Counted from the first letter of the stretch, positions 53,436-62,571 are shown. The stretch: 64,000 nucleotides of DNA from Egibacteraceae bacterium (GCA_030446775.1 JAUJMQ010000001.1:80497-144496), one strand, 5' to 3'. Notes: a model not told the origin generated them from the letters alone. Numbers and translations are program-made.

Positions 53436-55466
53436 CTAACGGTGCTGCCCGCGCACGGCTCCGGCCGCAAAAACCGCGGTGTGGACGTTGACGTAGTAGT
53501 CGGCGGGGTTGGCGGAGATGTCGACGAGCAGGCTGCGCTCGACGTCCTCGACACACCCCGACGCCGTGCCGTCGGCGCCCGGCGCCTCCAGCGGCACCAC
53601 GACGGGCCCGCTGACGCCGGCGGGCGCCTCGTGCACGTGCGCGCCGGCGGCGGGAAGCCCGATGCCCTCCACGGCGATCTGGAAGCACAGCGTGCCTGCC
53701 GTGACGTTCACCGTCACCGAGGCGGTGCCCGCACCGTCCGTGTCTCCGACCCCGAGCTCGCCTGTCTCTGGGTCGACCTCCGTCGCACCGGTCAGGGCGG
53801 TCTCGTAGACGACACCGAGGTCCTGCTCGGTGTTGAGCAGTCGCTCGCAGGCGACGGCCGAGTCGCGGCCCGCGGCACCGTTGCACACGTCGGTCCCCGT
53901 GCCGCCGTCGGCAGCGTCGTCGCCCTGGCTGCCGTGCAGCAGGTCGTCGCCCATCTCGCCGTGCAGGGAGTCGCGGCCGCGGTCGCCGTAGACGTCGTCG
54001 TCACCGGTGCCGCCCGACAGCATGTCGTTGCCCCGGCCACCGCGGACGTCGTCGTCACCGGCGCCGCCGTGGAGACGGTCGCGGTAGCGCCCGCCGTTGA
54101 GCAGGTCGTCGCCCTCACCGCCGAGCAGCTCGTCGGCGCCCCGGTCGCCGAGGACCCGGTCGTCCCCGCCGCCCGCCCAGACGGTGTCGTTGCCGTCGCC
54201 GCCGCGCACCGTGTCGTCGCCGTCCCCGGCGAAGACCACGTCGTTGCCACCGCGGCCCGACACCTCGTCGTCCCCCTCTCCGGCACAGATCACGTCACGC
54301 GCCTCGGTGCCACGCAGGACGTCGTCACCGGCCGTCCCCGCGATGGTGCACTCGGGGAACAACGCGTTGCGGACCGCGACCGCGATGTCGGGGTTGTCGG
54401 TGAAGACACCGTCCACGCCGAGGCGGAAGAACAGCCGCAGCTCGGCCGCGAGGTCGCCCGGGAGGCGGGGGAAGTCCCCGTCGGAGGGGTCGCCGAGCTG
54501 GAAGTCGGCCGGCAGGAACACGTTCTCCCGCCGGAAGGTGTACGGATGCACGACGAGTCCCTCGGCGTGCGCGTCAGCGACGAGCGTCGTCGCCTCGAGC
54601 AGGCGGTTGAACGCGTCGCGGGGCACGATCCGGCTCTTGTCCGGCCCGATGCCGTCGGCGTAGGTGGCGATCTCGGCGAGCCCCGCGGGCGTGACGAGGT
54701 CGGCGTAGGTGCGCGGGTCGCCGGCGGCCACCAGGTCGGCGGGCGCACCGCTGCCGCCGATCAGCTGCACGAGCGGCAGGTCGGTCATGGTGTTCAGCTC
54801 ACGCAGGTTGGCTGTCTCGAACGACTGCACGAACACGAGCGCGTCCTCGCCGCGGTAGCCGTTGGCGTGCAGCGTCTCGACGAGCGGCTCCTCCAGCGAC
54901 AGGCCGATGGAGTCGAAGTACGTCGGGTGCTTGGTCTCCGGGTAGATCCCCACCGGACGGTCCGCGCTCTTGACGAGGTCGATGATCTCCTGCAGCGTCG
55001 GGATCTCGAACATCCCGTTGAAGGCGGTGTTGTCGGGGCGGATGTCGGGGATGCGCTCGACCGCCCGCAGGGTCTTGAGCTCGGCGAGCGTGAAGTCCTC
55101 GGTGAACCAGCCGGTGAGCTCGACGCCGTCGATGACCTTCGTGGTCCGGCGGTCGGCGAACTCCGGATGGTCGGCGACGTCGGTGGTGCCGGAGATCTCG
55201 TTCTCGTGGCGCGCGACCAGGACGCCGTCGGCGGTCGACACGAGGTCGGGCTCGACGTAGTCGGCTCCCTGCGCGATCGCCAGGCGGTAGGCCGCCAGCG
55301 TGTGCTCCGGGCGGTAGCCGCTGGCCCCGCGGTGGCCGATGACGATCGGCGCGTCCTCCGGACGCTCTCCGACGGTGGGCTGAGCGAAGGCCACTGCGGG
55401 CAGCAGGATCGCCCCGGCGAGCAGCAACGCGGCCACCGCGAGCGGTCGGTAGAGCAGAATGGACAT
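53436..55466 (-). CDS. Secreted GDPD-RTX-CHRD multidomain protein
   Basis: 676-aa exoprotein with three modules. The signal peptide ends near residue 29 (AVAFAQ). A glycerophosphodiester phosphodiesterase domain covers about 38-375: HRGASGYRPEHTLAAYR, YVEPDLVSTADGVLVARHE and VFTDNPD. Calcium-binding RTX repeats cover about 380-530 (GTAGDDVLRG, GGDGNDTVW, GGTGDDDVY). A C-terminal CHRD domain of ~110 residues begins YETALTGATEVD and includes AAGAHVHEAPAGVSGPVVVPL. The phosphodiesterase would act on glycerophosphodiesters outside the cell, with Ca2+-dependent folding. ATG 55466 is chosen because the signal peptide follows it directly. The fusion is unusual. Confidence 0.9.
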   Translation of the reverse strand: MSILLYRPLAVAALLLAGAILLPAVAFAQPTVGERPEDAPIVIGHRGASGYRPEHTLAAYRLAIAQGADYVEPDLVSTADGVLVARHENEISGTTDVADHPEFADRRTTKVIDGVELTGWFTEDFTLAELKTLRAVERIPDIRPDNTAFNGMFEIPTLQEIIDLVKSADRPVGIYPETKHPTYFDSIGLSLEEPLVETLHANGYRGEDALVFVQSFETANLRELNTMTDLPLVQLIGGSGAPADLVAAGDPRTYADLVTPAGLAEIATYADGIGPDKSRIVPRDAFNRLLEATTLVADAHAEGLVVHPYTFRRENVFLPADFQLGDPSDGDFPRLPGDLAAELRLFFRLGVDGVFTDNPDIAVAVRNALFPECTIAGTAGDDVLRGTEARDVICAGEGDDEVSGRGGNDVVFAGDGDDTVRGGDGNDTVWAGGGDDRVLGDRGADELLGGEGDDLLNGGRYRDRLHGGAGDDDVRGGRGNDMLSGGTGDDDVYGDRGRDSLHGEMGDDLLHGSQGDDAADGGTGTDVCNGAAGRDSAVACERLLNTEQDLGVVYETALTGATEVDPETGELGVGDTDGAGTASVTVNVTAGTLCFQIAVEGIGLPAAGAHVHEAPAGVSGPVVVPLEAPGADGTASGCVEDVERSLLVDISANPADYYVNVHTAVFAAGAVRGQHR

Positions 55467-55637
55467 CGGATCCCCCAATAAGCCCCATGGGCGGTCGGTG
55501 GCGCCGCACGCCGCGGCCCGACAAACCCTAGAGCGTCCGTGTGACGACCGCGCGACCGGGCAATGGCCGCGACGCGTTGCGACGGTGTCGGTCGGGGGTA
55601 TGAAGACGGGCCTGACGAGGCGGACCCGAGAGAGGCC

Positions 55638-55916
55638 ATGGACACCTTCACGGCCCGCCGGCTGCTCGGGCTGGGTGCCGACGCCGACCGGACGCAGGTG
55701 GACGCGGCCTTCCGGTCGCTCGCGCGCCGCCATCACCCCGACCGGGGCGGAGACCCGTCCCACTTCCGCTTGCTGCTGGAGGCCCGCGCCACGCTGACCC
55801 GTGGCCGGCCTCCGCCGTTGCGCGTCGTTTCGTCCCCGCCCTGGTGGAGGATGCTGGTCTTGTCACTGCTCAGTCGCCTGTTGCGGGAGCCGCCTCCGCC
55901 GCCTCGAGCGCGCTGA
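55638..55916 (+). CDS. Minimal J-domain protein
   Basis: 92-aa protein with a J-domain in its first ~55 residues: ARRLLGLGADADRTQVDAAF, then RSLARRHHPDRGGDPSHF with the essential HPD, and LLEARATLTRG. The remainder is a hydrophobic stretch (WWRMLVLSLLSRLL) and Pro-rich tail, suggesting membrane attachment. It would recruit DnaK to the membrane. It starts the cluster leading to the Asp23/AmaP genes, 19 bases before the next ATG. Confidence 0.8.
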   Translation: MDTFTARRLLGLGADADRTQVDAAFRSLARRHHPDRGGDPSHFRLLLEARATLTRGRPPPLRVVSSPPWWRMLVLSLLSRLLREPPPPPRAR

Positions 55917-55935
55917 CCGATCCGCTGGAGAATCC

Positions 55936-56118
55936 ATGACGACGCCACGCTTCGCGACATTCGTCGGCTTGATCATCGGCGCCGTCTGGGCCCTCGCCGG
56001 CTTCGACGGCGCGCTGATCACCGCCGTCCTGGGCGGCGGGGGCTACCTCGCCGCGATGGTGGTGCAGGGCCAGCTCGACCTGAGCGACCCGTTCGGCAAC
56101 CGCAACCGGTCGACCTGA
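55936..56118 (+). CDS. DUF2273 small membrane protein
   Basis: 60-aa protein with two hydrophobic segments: ATFVGLIIGAVWALAGF and ALITAVLGGGGYLAAMVV, then GQLDLSDPFG. This is the layout of DUF2273 proteins that accompany Asp23 and AmaP in Gram-positive bacteria. GGAG precedes the ATG by six bases. Role unknown, presumably in the membrane complex holding Asp23. Confidence 0.85.
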   Translation: MTTPRFATFVGLIIGAVWALAGFDGALITAVLGGGGYLAAMVVQGQLDLSDPFGNRNRST

Positions 56119-56195
56119 GCGACCCGCTCGGCAACCCGTCCGACCACGCGCCGAGCGCCAACCCTGTTGACCCCCTGTAGACCAAGGAGCTTGTC

Positions 56196-56666
56196 ATGAG
56201 CACGACCCCCCAGTCCTCCGACACGTCGCCAGGCGCGACGTCGTCCGGCGGCAGCTCGGTAGCCTCGCTGCAGACCGAGCACGGCACGACCACGATCGCC
56301 GACTCGGTCGTCGCCAAGATCGCCTCCCTGGCCGCCCGCGAGGTTGACGGCGTGTCTGACCTCGGCGGCGGCGTCTCCAACGCCGTCGGCAGCGTCGTCG
56401 GCCGCATCCGTGGCGCCGAGCACGCGACCTCCGGTGTCGGCGTCGAGGTCGGCACCACGCAGGCCGCCGTCGACCTCGTGCTGAAGGTGCTGTACCCGGC
56501 GTCGATCCACCAGGTCGCCGAATCGGTGCGCCAGAACGTCATCAGCCGCATCGAGTCCATGACCGGCCTGGAGGTCACCGAGGTCAACATCAACGTGTCC
56601 GACCTGGCCTTCCCCGGCGCGGAGAAGCCCGAGCAGCCCGAGCAGCCGCCGAGCCGCGTTTCCTAG
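56196..56666 (+). CDS. Asp23/Gls24 family envelope stress protein
   Basis: 156-aa Asp23 protein. After a Ser/Thr-rich start comes TTTIADSVVAKIASLAAREVDGV, then GVGVEVGTTQAAVDLVLKVLYPASIHQVAES and a VEVTEVNINVSDL-type closing strand. Asp23 in staphylococci forms a membrane-tethered network with AmaP; the partners here follow directly. Cytosolic. Upstream ACCAAGGAGC gives a good ribosome site. Confidence 0.93.
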   Translation: MSTTPQSSDTSPGATSSGGSSVASLQTEHGTTTIADSVVAKIASLAAREVDGVSDLGGGVSNAVGSVVGRIRGAEHATSGVGVEVGTTQAAVDLVLKVLYPASIHQVAESVRQNVISRIESMTGLEVTEVNINVSDLAFPGAEKPEQPEQPPSRVS

Positions 56667-56668
56667 GC

Positions 56669-57025
56669 GTGCCGCAGGCAACCGTCGCACCGATCGCCGT
56701 CGCCCGTGTCGTACAGGCGGCGGCGGTCGAGGCGCCAGGCGTCGTCGCGCTCCACGGCGGCGCCGTCGGTGAGCTGGCCACCTACGGCGACGGGGCGAGG
56801 GTGCCCGGTGTGGCGGTGCGCACCGGCGCGCGGCCTTCCATCGCGGTGCACGTCGTGGCCACCTTCGGTGCGGCGCTCGACGCGCTCGCCGACGACGTGC
56901 GGCGCCGGGTCACCGAGTCGCTGGCTGCCGGCGCGCCGGCTGCGGCCGCCTGGCCCGTGGACGTGCACGTCGCCGACGTCCGCCTCGGCACGACCGACGC
57001 GCCCGAGCTGCCGAGGCGAACATGA
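56669..57025 (+). CDS. Second Asp23/Gls24-like protein
   Basis: 118-aa protein resembling a shortened Asp23: VARVVQAAAVEAPGVVALHGG, then VPGVAVRTGARPSIAVHVVATFGA and a terminal VDVHVADVRLG strand. It starts two bases after the first Asp23 stop (GTG) and overlaps the next gene by four bases. Probably a divergent paralogue acting in the same membrane complex. Confidence 0.8.
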   Translation: MPQATVAPIAVARVVQAAAVEAPGVVALHGGAVGELATYGDGARVPGVAVRTGARPSIAVHVVATFGAALDALADDVRRRVTESLAAGAPAAAAWPVDVHVADVRLGTTDAPELPRRT

Positions 57026-57561
57026 GACTCGTCAACCGGGTCCTCGCACTGCTGCTGGGCCTGGCGTTGGCGGCCGGCGGGGTCATCGTCCTGGTGGAGG
57101 CCGCGCTGCGGCCGCTCGGGCGGGCGCCATGGCTCGTCCCCCGTACCTCCTGGGACCAGCAGCTGCGGTCGGCCGGGTGGGATGAGCCCTGGCTGGTAGC
57201 CGGGCTCGTCATCGCACTGTGCGCCGGGCTGCTGCTGCTGGCGGCCGCGTTGTGGCCGCGGCGCCCCGACGTCCTGGCCCTGCGCGAGAGTGCGCCCGAC
57301 CGCACGGCGGCCCTCGACCGGCGCGGCCTGCAGCGGCACCTGCGCCAGGTCGCCACCGGCGACGACGAGGTCGTCGGCGCGACCATCCGAGTCCGCCGCC
57401 GCCGTGTCAAGGTGCGGGCCGACGTCCCTCCCGACGTGGACGCCGGTTCGGTGCGCACGCGCCTGCGCGAACGGCTCACCTCGGCCATCGACCGCCTCGA
57501 GCTGCAGAGCTCCTACCGAACCTCGGTGGACACGCGTCGGGTCAAGGAGCGCGTGCGGTGA
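57022..57561 (+). CDS. AmaP-like/DUF6286 membrane protein, first copy
   Basis: 179-aa protein with two N-terminal hydrophobic helices (VLALLLGLALAAGGVIVLVEA and LVAGLVIALCAGLLLLAAALW). A cytosolic domain of alternating basic strands follows (GATIRVRRRRVKVRADVPP). This is the actinobacterial counterpart of AmaP, the Asp23 membrane anchor. ATGA overlap with the upstream Asp23-like gene. A similar but distinct protein follows. Confidence 0.82.
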   Translation: MRLVNRVLALLLGLALAAGGVIVLVEAALRPLGRAPWLVPRTSWDQQLRSAGWDEPWLVAGLVIALCAGLLLLAAALWPRRPDVLALRESAPDRTAALDRRGLQRHLRQVATGDDEVVGATIRVRRRRVKVRADVPPDVDAGSVRTRLRERLTSAIDRLELQSSYRTSVDTRRVKERVR

Positions 57562-58121
57562 TCGACTCCGTCAACCGGGTCGTCCTGGCGGTCGTGGGGG
57601 TGCTGCTGGTCACGGCGGGGGCCGTGGGCCTGCTCGCCGCCGCCGGCGCGATCCCATGGGACCCTCCGTCGGACCTGTACGCCTCGGTGGCGTCGGCTTT
57701 CCAGGCGCGCCCGTGGCTGTGGTGGGTCGTCGCCGCCGTGGCCGCGCTTCTCGTCGTGCTGGGGCTGACCTTCGCCCTGCGTCAGCTGTCGCGACCCGCC
57801 GGGCCGGCGCTGGACACCATCGTCGTGCAGCGAGGTGGCCGCGGGCGCACCGCGGTGCGCGCCGTCGCCATCGCCGACGCGCTCGAGCAGGACCTGCAGC
57901 GCCTGCCCGCCGTCACGGGCAGCCGTGTACGTGTCGCGCCTCCGTCGTCACGCCCGACGTTGAGGGTCTCGCTCGACCTCGGGTCGGACGCCGACCTCCA
58001 CGCGGTGCGCCGGTCCGCCGAGGAGCCGCTGCGACGCGCGCAGCACGTCCTCGGGGCGGAGTCCCTGCCGGCCGAGCTGCGTCTGCGCCACACCGCCGCT
58101 CCGCCGCGCCGCGTGCGCTAG
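57558..58121 (+). CDS. AmaP-like membrane protein, second copy
   Basis: 187-aa protein repeating the plan of the previous gene: helix VVLAVVGVLLVTAGAVGLLAAAG, second helix WWVVAAVAALLVVLGLTFAL, then a soluble domain with VAIADALEQDLQRLPAVTG and TLRVSLDLGSDADL. The start GTG overlaps the upstream stop. Last gene of the stress-envelope operon; repeat copy D follows its stop at once. Confidence 0.82.
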   Translation: MIDSVNRVVLAVVGVLLVTAGAVGLLAAAGAIPWDPPSDLYASVASAFQARPWLWWVVAAVAALLVVLGLTFALRQLSRPAGPALDTIVVQRGGRGRTAVRAVAIADALEQDLQRLPAVTGSRVRVAPPSSRPTLRVSLDLGSDADLHAVRRSAEEPLRRAQHVLGAESLPAELRLRHTAAPPRRVR

Positions 58122-58123
58122 GC

Positions 58124-58179
58124 CCTGTCTCCGAAGGGAGTCGTTGGACATGAGCCGCCCGGCGTCTGAGGTGCGTGCC
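58124..58179 (+). repeat. Dispersed 3'-end repeat, copy D
   Basis: CCTGTCTCCGAAGGGAGTCG, then TTGGACATGAGCCGCCCGGC and GTCTGAGGTGCGTGCC. One C of the hairpin is missing compared with copies A-C. It directly follows the last Asp23-operon gene, here with its orientation the same as the gene, whereas A-C are opposite to the gene they follow. Confidence 0.8.
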
Positions 58180-58304
58180 AGCACCCGCCCGTGGCGGAGC
58201 CCCGGGTGGGAGGCCCGCGTCGTGCCACCCCCGGGCCGCCTGCGAGTCCTGGCGGCCTCGATGGGGGACACTGCATCCGAGGCCGACCCAGGGGGCACGT
58301 CGTG

Positions 58305-58619
58305 ATGCCGAGGCGCTGGATGCTGCTGCTGGCCGGCCCGGTCCTGCTCGCCGGCTGCAGCGGGGACGGCGGGGCCGCACCGACGGAGAGTGCGGCGCCT
58401 CCCGCGACGGTGACGGAGGCGCCCGCGGATGCCGCGAGCGAGACGGAGTCGCGCAGGCCGAGCCAGCGGCAGCGGACCTACACCGTCAAGCGCGGTGACA
58501 CGCTCAGCGCCATCGCGGAGCGGTTCGACACGACCGTGAGAGCGCTCGTCAGGGCCAACGACCTCGACGACCCCGACGCGATCGTCGTCGGCGAGGAGCT
58601 GAGGATCCCCACGCCGTAG
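58305..58619 (+). CDS. LysM-domain lipoprotein
   Basis: 104-aa exported lipoprotein. Signal peptide MPRRWMLLLAGPVLLAGC with lipobox LAGC. A Ser/Ala/Glu-rich linker of ~40 residues leads to one C-terminal LysM domain: YTVKRGDTLSAIAERFDTTV, then ANDLDDPDAIVVGEELRIP. Binds peptidoglycan N-acetylglucosamine. GGGGG lies six bases ahead of the alternative GTG 58302; either start gives the same mature protein. Confidence 0.9.
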   Translation: MPRRWMLLLAGPVLLAGCSGDGGAAPTESAAPPATVTEAPADAASETESRRPSQRQRTYTVKRGDTLSAIAERFDTTVRALVRANDLDDPDAIVVGEELRIPTP

Positions 58620-58685
58620 AGACGCCGGCGAGCCGCACCTGGCCTGCCCGCTCGGCGCATCGTGGCCATCCCCTAGCCTGCCCGC

Positions 58686-60242
58686 GTGCGTCTGTCGCCC
58701 CGTCCCCTGCAACCCGCCGAGATCCTCGCCGTCGCGCGCCGCCGGGCGCCCGTGGATGTCGACGCGTCCGTCGCCGAGTCGATGGCGCCCGCCCGCCGCG
58801 CCGTCGAGCGGGCGCTGGACTCGCAGGAGGTCGTCTACGGGGTCACGACCGGGTTCGGGGCGCTGGCCGACACCGTCGTCCCCACCGAGCAGGCCGCCGA
58901 GCTGCAGCACGCGCTCGTGCGCAGCCACGCCGCCGGCGTCGGGGAGCTCGTCGACGACGAGGTCGTGCGCGCGATGACGTTGCTGCGGGCGCGGACGCTC
59001 GCGGCCGGCTACAGCGGTGCCCGCCCCGAGCTCGTCGATGCGCTCGTCGGACTGCTGAACTCGCCGCTGCAGGTAGCCGTGCCGGCCCACGGCTCGCTGG
59101 GCGCCAGCGGCGACCTCGCGCCGATGGCACACGTGGCGCTCGCGCTGACGGGTGAGGGCTGGGTGCGCGGAGACGACGGTCGCACCGCCCCGGCCGGGCC
59201 GGCGCTGGCGACCGCGGGGCTGACGCCGCTGCGGCTGGGTGTCAAGGACGGCTTGGCGCTGCTCAACGCCACCGAGGGCATGCAGGCACTGCTCGTGCTC
59301 GCGTGCGCCGATCTGGCCGTGCTCGCCGACACCGCCGACGTCACCTGCGCGTTGTCGCTGGAGGCGCTCATGGGCACCGACCGGCCGTTCGCGGCGGCGC
59401 TGCAACGCCTGCGTCCCCATCCCGGGCAGGCACGCTCGGCCGAGAACCTGCGGACGCTGCTGGCGGGCAGCGGCGTGCTCGCCTCCCACCGGCACAGCCG
59501 CCACGCCGTCCAGGATGCGTACTCGCTGCGCTGCGCGCGCAGGGCACGCAGGTGCCGCGCGCCGGACGCGACACCCTCGCGCACGCCGCGACCGTCCGGG
59601 ACCGCGAGCTCGCCGGCCGCGGTCGACAACCCCGTCGTCATGCCGGACGGCTCGGTGGAGTCCAACGGCAACTTCCACGGCGAGCCGGTGGCGTTCGCGC
59701 TCGACTTCCTCGCCGTCGCCGCGGCCGAGCTGGGCTCGATCAGCGAACGCCGCACCGACCGGCTGCTGGACCCCGCCCGCTCCCATGGCCTGCCGCCGTT
59801 CCTGGCGCCACGGGCGGGGCTGCACTCGGGGTTCATGCTGTCGCAGTACACCGCCGCTTCGCTGGTCGCCGAGAACCGCCGGCTGTCGGCGCCGGCGAGC
59901 GCCGACTCGATCCCCACGTCGGGGATGCAGGAGGACCACGTCTCGCTGGGCTGGTCGGCGGGCCTGAAGCTGCGGCGGGTGATCGGCAACCTGGCGGCGG
60001 TGCTCGCGATCGAGGCGCTCGTGGCGGCGGCCGGCCTGGATCTGCGGCTGGCCGCCCTGCGCGAGGCGGCAGCCGACCTCCGCCCCGCCCCTCGCACCGG
60101 GGCCGTGCTGACGGCGATCCGCGCGCGGGTGCCCGAGATGCCGGTCGACCGCTTCCTGGCAGCCGACATCGCTGCGGTCCGCGACCTCGTCGTCGACGGG
60201 GGGCTGGTGCGGGCCGCCGGGCTCGACGCGACGCTGGTGTGA
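58686..60242 (+). CDS. hutH: Histidine ammonia-lyase with an internal out-of-frame patch
   Basis: Deaminates histidine to urocanate. Motifs: VVYGVTTGFGALAD near residue 50, the MIO-forming Ala-Ser-Gly in GSLGASGDLAPMAHV near 137, and C-terminal SADSIPTSGMQEDHVS. Between QDAYSLRCA (about 59540) and AVDNPVV (about 59617) the sequence reads as nonsense. A different frame over the same bases gives the expected RDTLAHAATVRDRELA. Two compensating single-base errors would explain this, and the gene stays open. Length 518 aa. No hutU or hutI nearby. Confidence 0.88.
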   Translation: MRLSPRPLQPAEILAVARRRAPVDVDASVAESMAPARRAVERALDSQEVVYGVTTGFGALADTVVPTEQAAELQHALVRSHAAGVGELVDDEVVRAMTLLRARTLAAGYSGARPELVDALVGLLNSPLQVAVPAHGSLGASGDLAPMAHVALALTGEGWVRGDDGRTAPAGPALATAGLTPLRLGVKDGLALLNATEGMQALLVLACADLAVLADTADVTCALSLEALMGTDRPFAAALQRLRPHPGQARSAENLRTLLAGSGVLASHRHSRHAVQDAYSLRCARRARRCRAPDATPSRTPRPSGTASSPAAVDNPVVMPDGSVESNGNFHGEPVAFALDFLAVAAAELGSISERRTDRLLDPARSHGLPPFLAPRAGLHSGFMLSQYTAASLVAENRRLSAPASADSIPTSGMQEDHVSLGWSAGLKLRRVIGNLAAVLAIEALVAAAGLDLRLAALREAAADLRPAPRTGAVLTAIRARVPEMPVDRFLAADIAAVRDLVVDGGLVRAAGLDATLV

Positions 60243-60273
60243 CGGCCGGCCGGTCACCGGCGGGAGGCACGGC

Positions 60274-60537
60274 TCAGCGGCGGCGGCGGCGGCCGAGGCT
60301 GCGGTAGGCCAGCAGGGCGAGGACGGCGCCGATGACGGCGCCGATGAAGTTGTTGCTCGCGCGCAGGTTCAGCTGGCCGTAGAACAGCAGGCTCGCGAGG
60401 AACCCGCCGACGAACGATCCCACGACGCCCAGCAGGATCGTTCCCGCACAGCCCATCGGGTCGCGGCCCGGCACGAGGAAGCGCGCGAGCGCACCCGCGA
60501 GCAGCCCGACGATCAGGAATCCGAGCAGGGTGAACAT
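60274..60537 (-). CDS. GlsB/YeaQ/YmgE (transglycosylase-associated) membrane protein
   Basis: 87-aa protein with three hydrophobic segments and the family signature: LLGFLIVGLLAGALARFLVPG, GCAGTILLGVVGSFVGGFLAS, then NFIGAVIGAVLALLAYRSLG. Family members are general-stress membrane proteins of unknown function. ATG 60535-60537. It lies tail to tail with hutH. Confidence 0.9.
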   Translation of the reverse strand: MFTLLGFLIVGLLAGALARFLVPGRDPMGCAGTILLGVVGSFVGGFLASLLFYGQLNLRASNNFIGAVIGAVLALLAYRSLGRRRRR

Positions 60538-60656
60538 GACGAGCTCAGCCTTTGGCCGACGCCGGTGGACGCGGCCACCGTAGGGCATCAGTCCGCGCTG
60601 CGGCGAGGCCGGGGCGGCGGGGGACGGCGCGGGCCGGGGGAGGCCGGAAGCGGCGC

Positions 60657-61948
60657 CTACCGCCGCCGAAGCGGCGCCTCGGGGTCGGCGGCAGGCCGCG
60701 AAGGCGGCGTCGCGCCCGGCGCCGCGCCCGGCGCCGCGCCCGGCACCACGCCCGCCGCCGCAGCCGAGCGGGCGGCGAGGTAGCCGCCGATGGGGTCGGC
60801 CGCCCGCATCAGCAGCGGGCCGACGATCGCGAGCAGCAGCACGTAGGTGGCGGCGAGCGGACCGAGCTGCGGCTCCAGCCCGGCGGCGACGCCCAGACCG
60901 GCGATGACGATGGAGAACTCTCCGCGCGCGACGAGGGTTGCGCCGGCGCGCACACGGCCACGCAGCCGGACCCCGATGCGCGCCGCCGCCCACCAGCCGG
61001 TGGCGATCTTCGTCGCGGCGCTCGCCGCACCGAGAGCGAGCGCGAGCACGGCGACCGATGGGATCGTGGCGGGGTCGACCTGCAGGCCGAAGAACACGAA
61101 GAACACCGCCGCGAAGAGGTCGCGGAGCGGGCCGAGCAGCCCCCGGGCGCGGTCGGCGACCTCGCCCGACAGCGCGATGCCGACCAGGAACGCCCCGATG
61201 GCGCTGGAGACCTGCAGCCGCTGCGCGGTTCCGGCGACGAGGAGCACCGCACCGAAGACGGTGAGGAGCAGCGCCTCGTTGGAGTGGCTCAACACGGCCC
61301 GGCTGACCGGCTCACCGAAGCGCAGCGCCAGGACGAGCACCGCGACCACCGCGGCCACCGCGATCGCCAGCGACAGCAGGCCGGAGGCGACCCCGCCGCC
61401 GACGAGCAGCACGGCGACGAGCGGCAGGTAGACCGCCATGACGAGGTCCTCCATGACGAGGATCGACAGCACGGCGGGGGTCTCCCGGTTGCCGAGCCGG
61501 TCGAGGTCGGCCAGGACCTTGGCGATGACGCCCGACGACGAGATGTAGGTAACCCCTCCCAGCAGCAGCGCGGTGACCGGCTCCCAGCCCAGGGCAAGGC
61601 CCAGGGCAAGCCCCGGCGCGAAGTTGACAACGAGGTCGACCGCACCGGTCGCCATGCCGGTGCGCAGCCCCGACGTCAGCTCCTCGGCGGTGTACTCCAG
61701 ACCGAGCATGAACAGCAGCAGCACGACGCCGATCTCGGCGCCGACGGCGACGAACTCTCGCTCAGCTCCAGCGGCAGGAGCCCGCCGGTGCCGAAGGCCA
61801 GCCCCGCGAGCAGGTACAGCGGGATCGGCGAGAAGCCGAGCGCGGCGGCAAGGCGGGCGAGCAGCGCCAGGGACAGGAAGATCCCGCCGAGCTCCAGGAA
61901 CAGCAGCGCGGTCTCGGCGGAACCGGCCGCGACGACCGCAGCCGGCAT
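60657..61948 (-). CDS. CPA2-family cation/proton antiporter, one apparent frameshift
   Basis: KefB/KhtU-like monovalent cation:proton antiporter, ten to twelve helices. The first helices (FLELGGIFLSLALLARLAAAL, PLYLLAGLAFGTGGLLPL) read from ATG 61948. Near 61757, after ELSE, the frame shifts; continuation gives EFVAVGAEIGVVLLLFMLGLEYT, VTYISSSGVIAKVLADL and FFVFFGLQVDPATIP. The C-terminal tail contains PGAAPGAAPGA repeats. The KhtT-like gene ends three bases before this start, so the two form a two-subunit antiporter. Confidence 0.85.
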
Positions 61949-61951
61949 GGG

Positions 61952-62436
61952 TCAGCCGCCCTGCAGCAGCGCGACGGCTTCGGAGATGCCTCCAGGGGTC
62001 CCCACGACGACGGCCGTGTCACCGTCGCGCAGGTCCTGCGACGGCTCCGGTGAGGGGATGGTCGTGCCGTTGCGCAGGAGCGCCACGATTGAGACGCCGG
62101 TGCGCCGGCGGAGCTGGGTGTCGCCGATGGTGCGCCCCGCCGCGCTCCAGTCCGCGCGGATCGGCACCCAGTCGATGGCCAGGCCCTCGACCCACTGGCG
62201 CAGGTCCGCGACGCTCGTGCTGACCTGCGACCCGCCGAGGATCTCCACGAGCGCGGAGCTGTCGGCCTGATCGAGGTCCACCACCTCGGTGCATGCGTCG
62301 GGGTCGTCGCGGGCGTAGACCAGCAGCTCCCGACGTCCGGTGCGGTGCGCGATCACCCCGACCCGCCGCCCGGACTTCGTCACGAAGTCGTGCCGCAGCC
62401 CGACCCCGGAAGCCGGGTCTCCTCGACGTGTGCCAT
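61952..62436 (-). CDS. KhtT-like TrkA-C antiporter regulatory subunit, one apparent frameshift
   Basis: Regulatory subunit of the adjacent antiporter. ATG 62436 (GGAGGA upstream) reads AHVEETRLPG, then near 62404-62407 a G-run loses a base. The continuing frame reads VGLRHDFVTKSGRRVGVIAHR, a KhtT-type N-domain, and the TrkA-C ligand domain ADWSAAGRTIGDTQLRRRTGV, SIVALLRNG, ending GGISEAVALLQGG. In bacilli KhtT gates KhtU by pH and cyclic di-AMP. About 161 aa when repaired. Confidence 0.82.
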
Positions 62437-62571
62437 GGCTGTTCCGATCCTCCTCGGGGCGGCCCGGCTCGTCGGGCTGCACTCGTCCGCGCCGGCGCGG
62501 CCGCCGGCCACCCCTCATCCGACCACACCGCGCCACTCCACGCCGTCGGGGCGAAGCCGAACGCCGCCGGC

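Noticed and set aside
60720-60770. PGAAPGAAPGA-coding repeat near the antiporter end considered as a CRISPR-like or VNTR array
   Set aside because: Only three to four nine-to-twelve-base units within a coding tail; no spacers.
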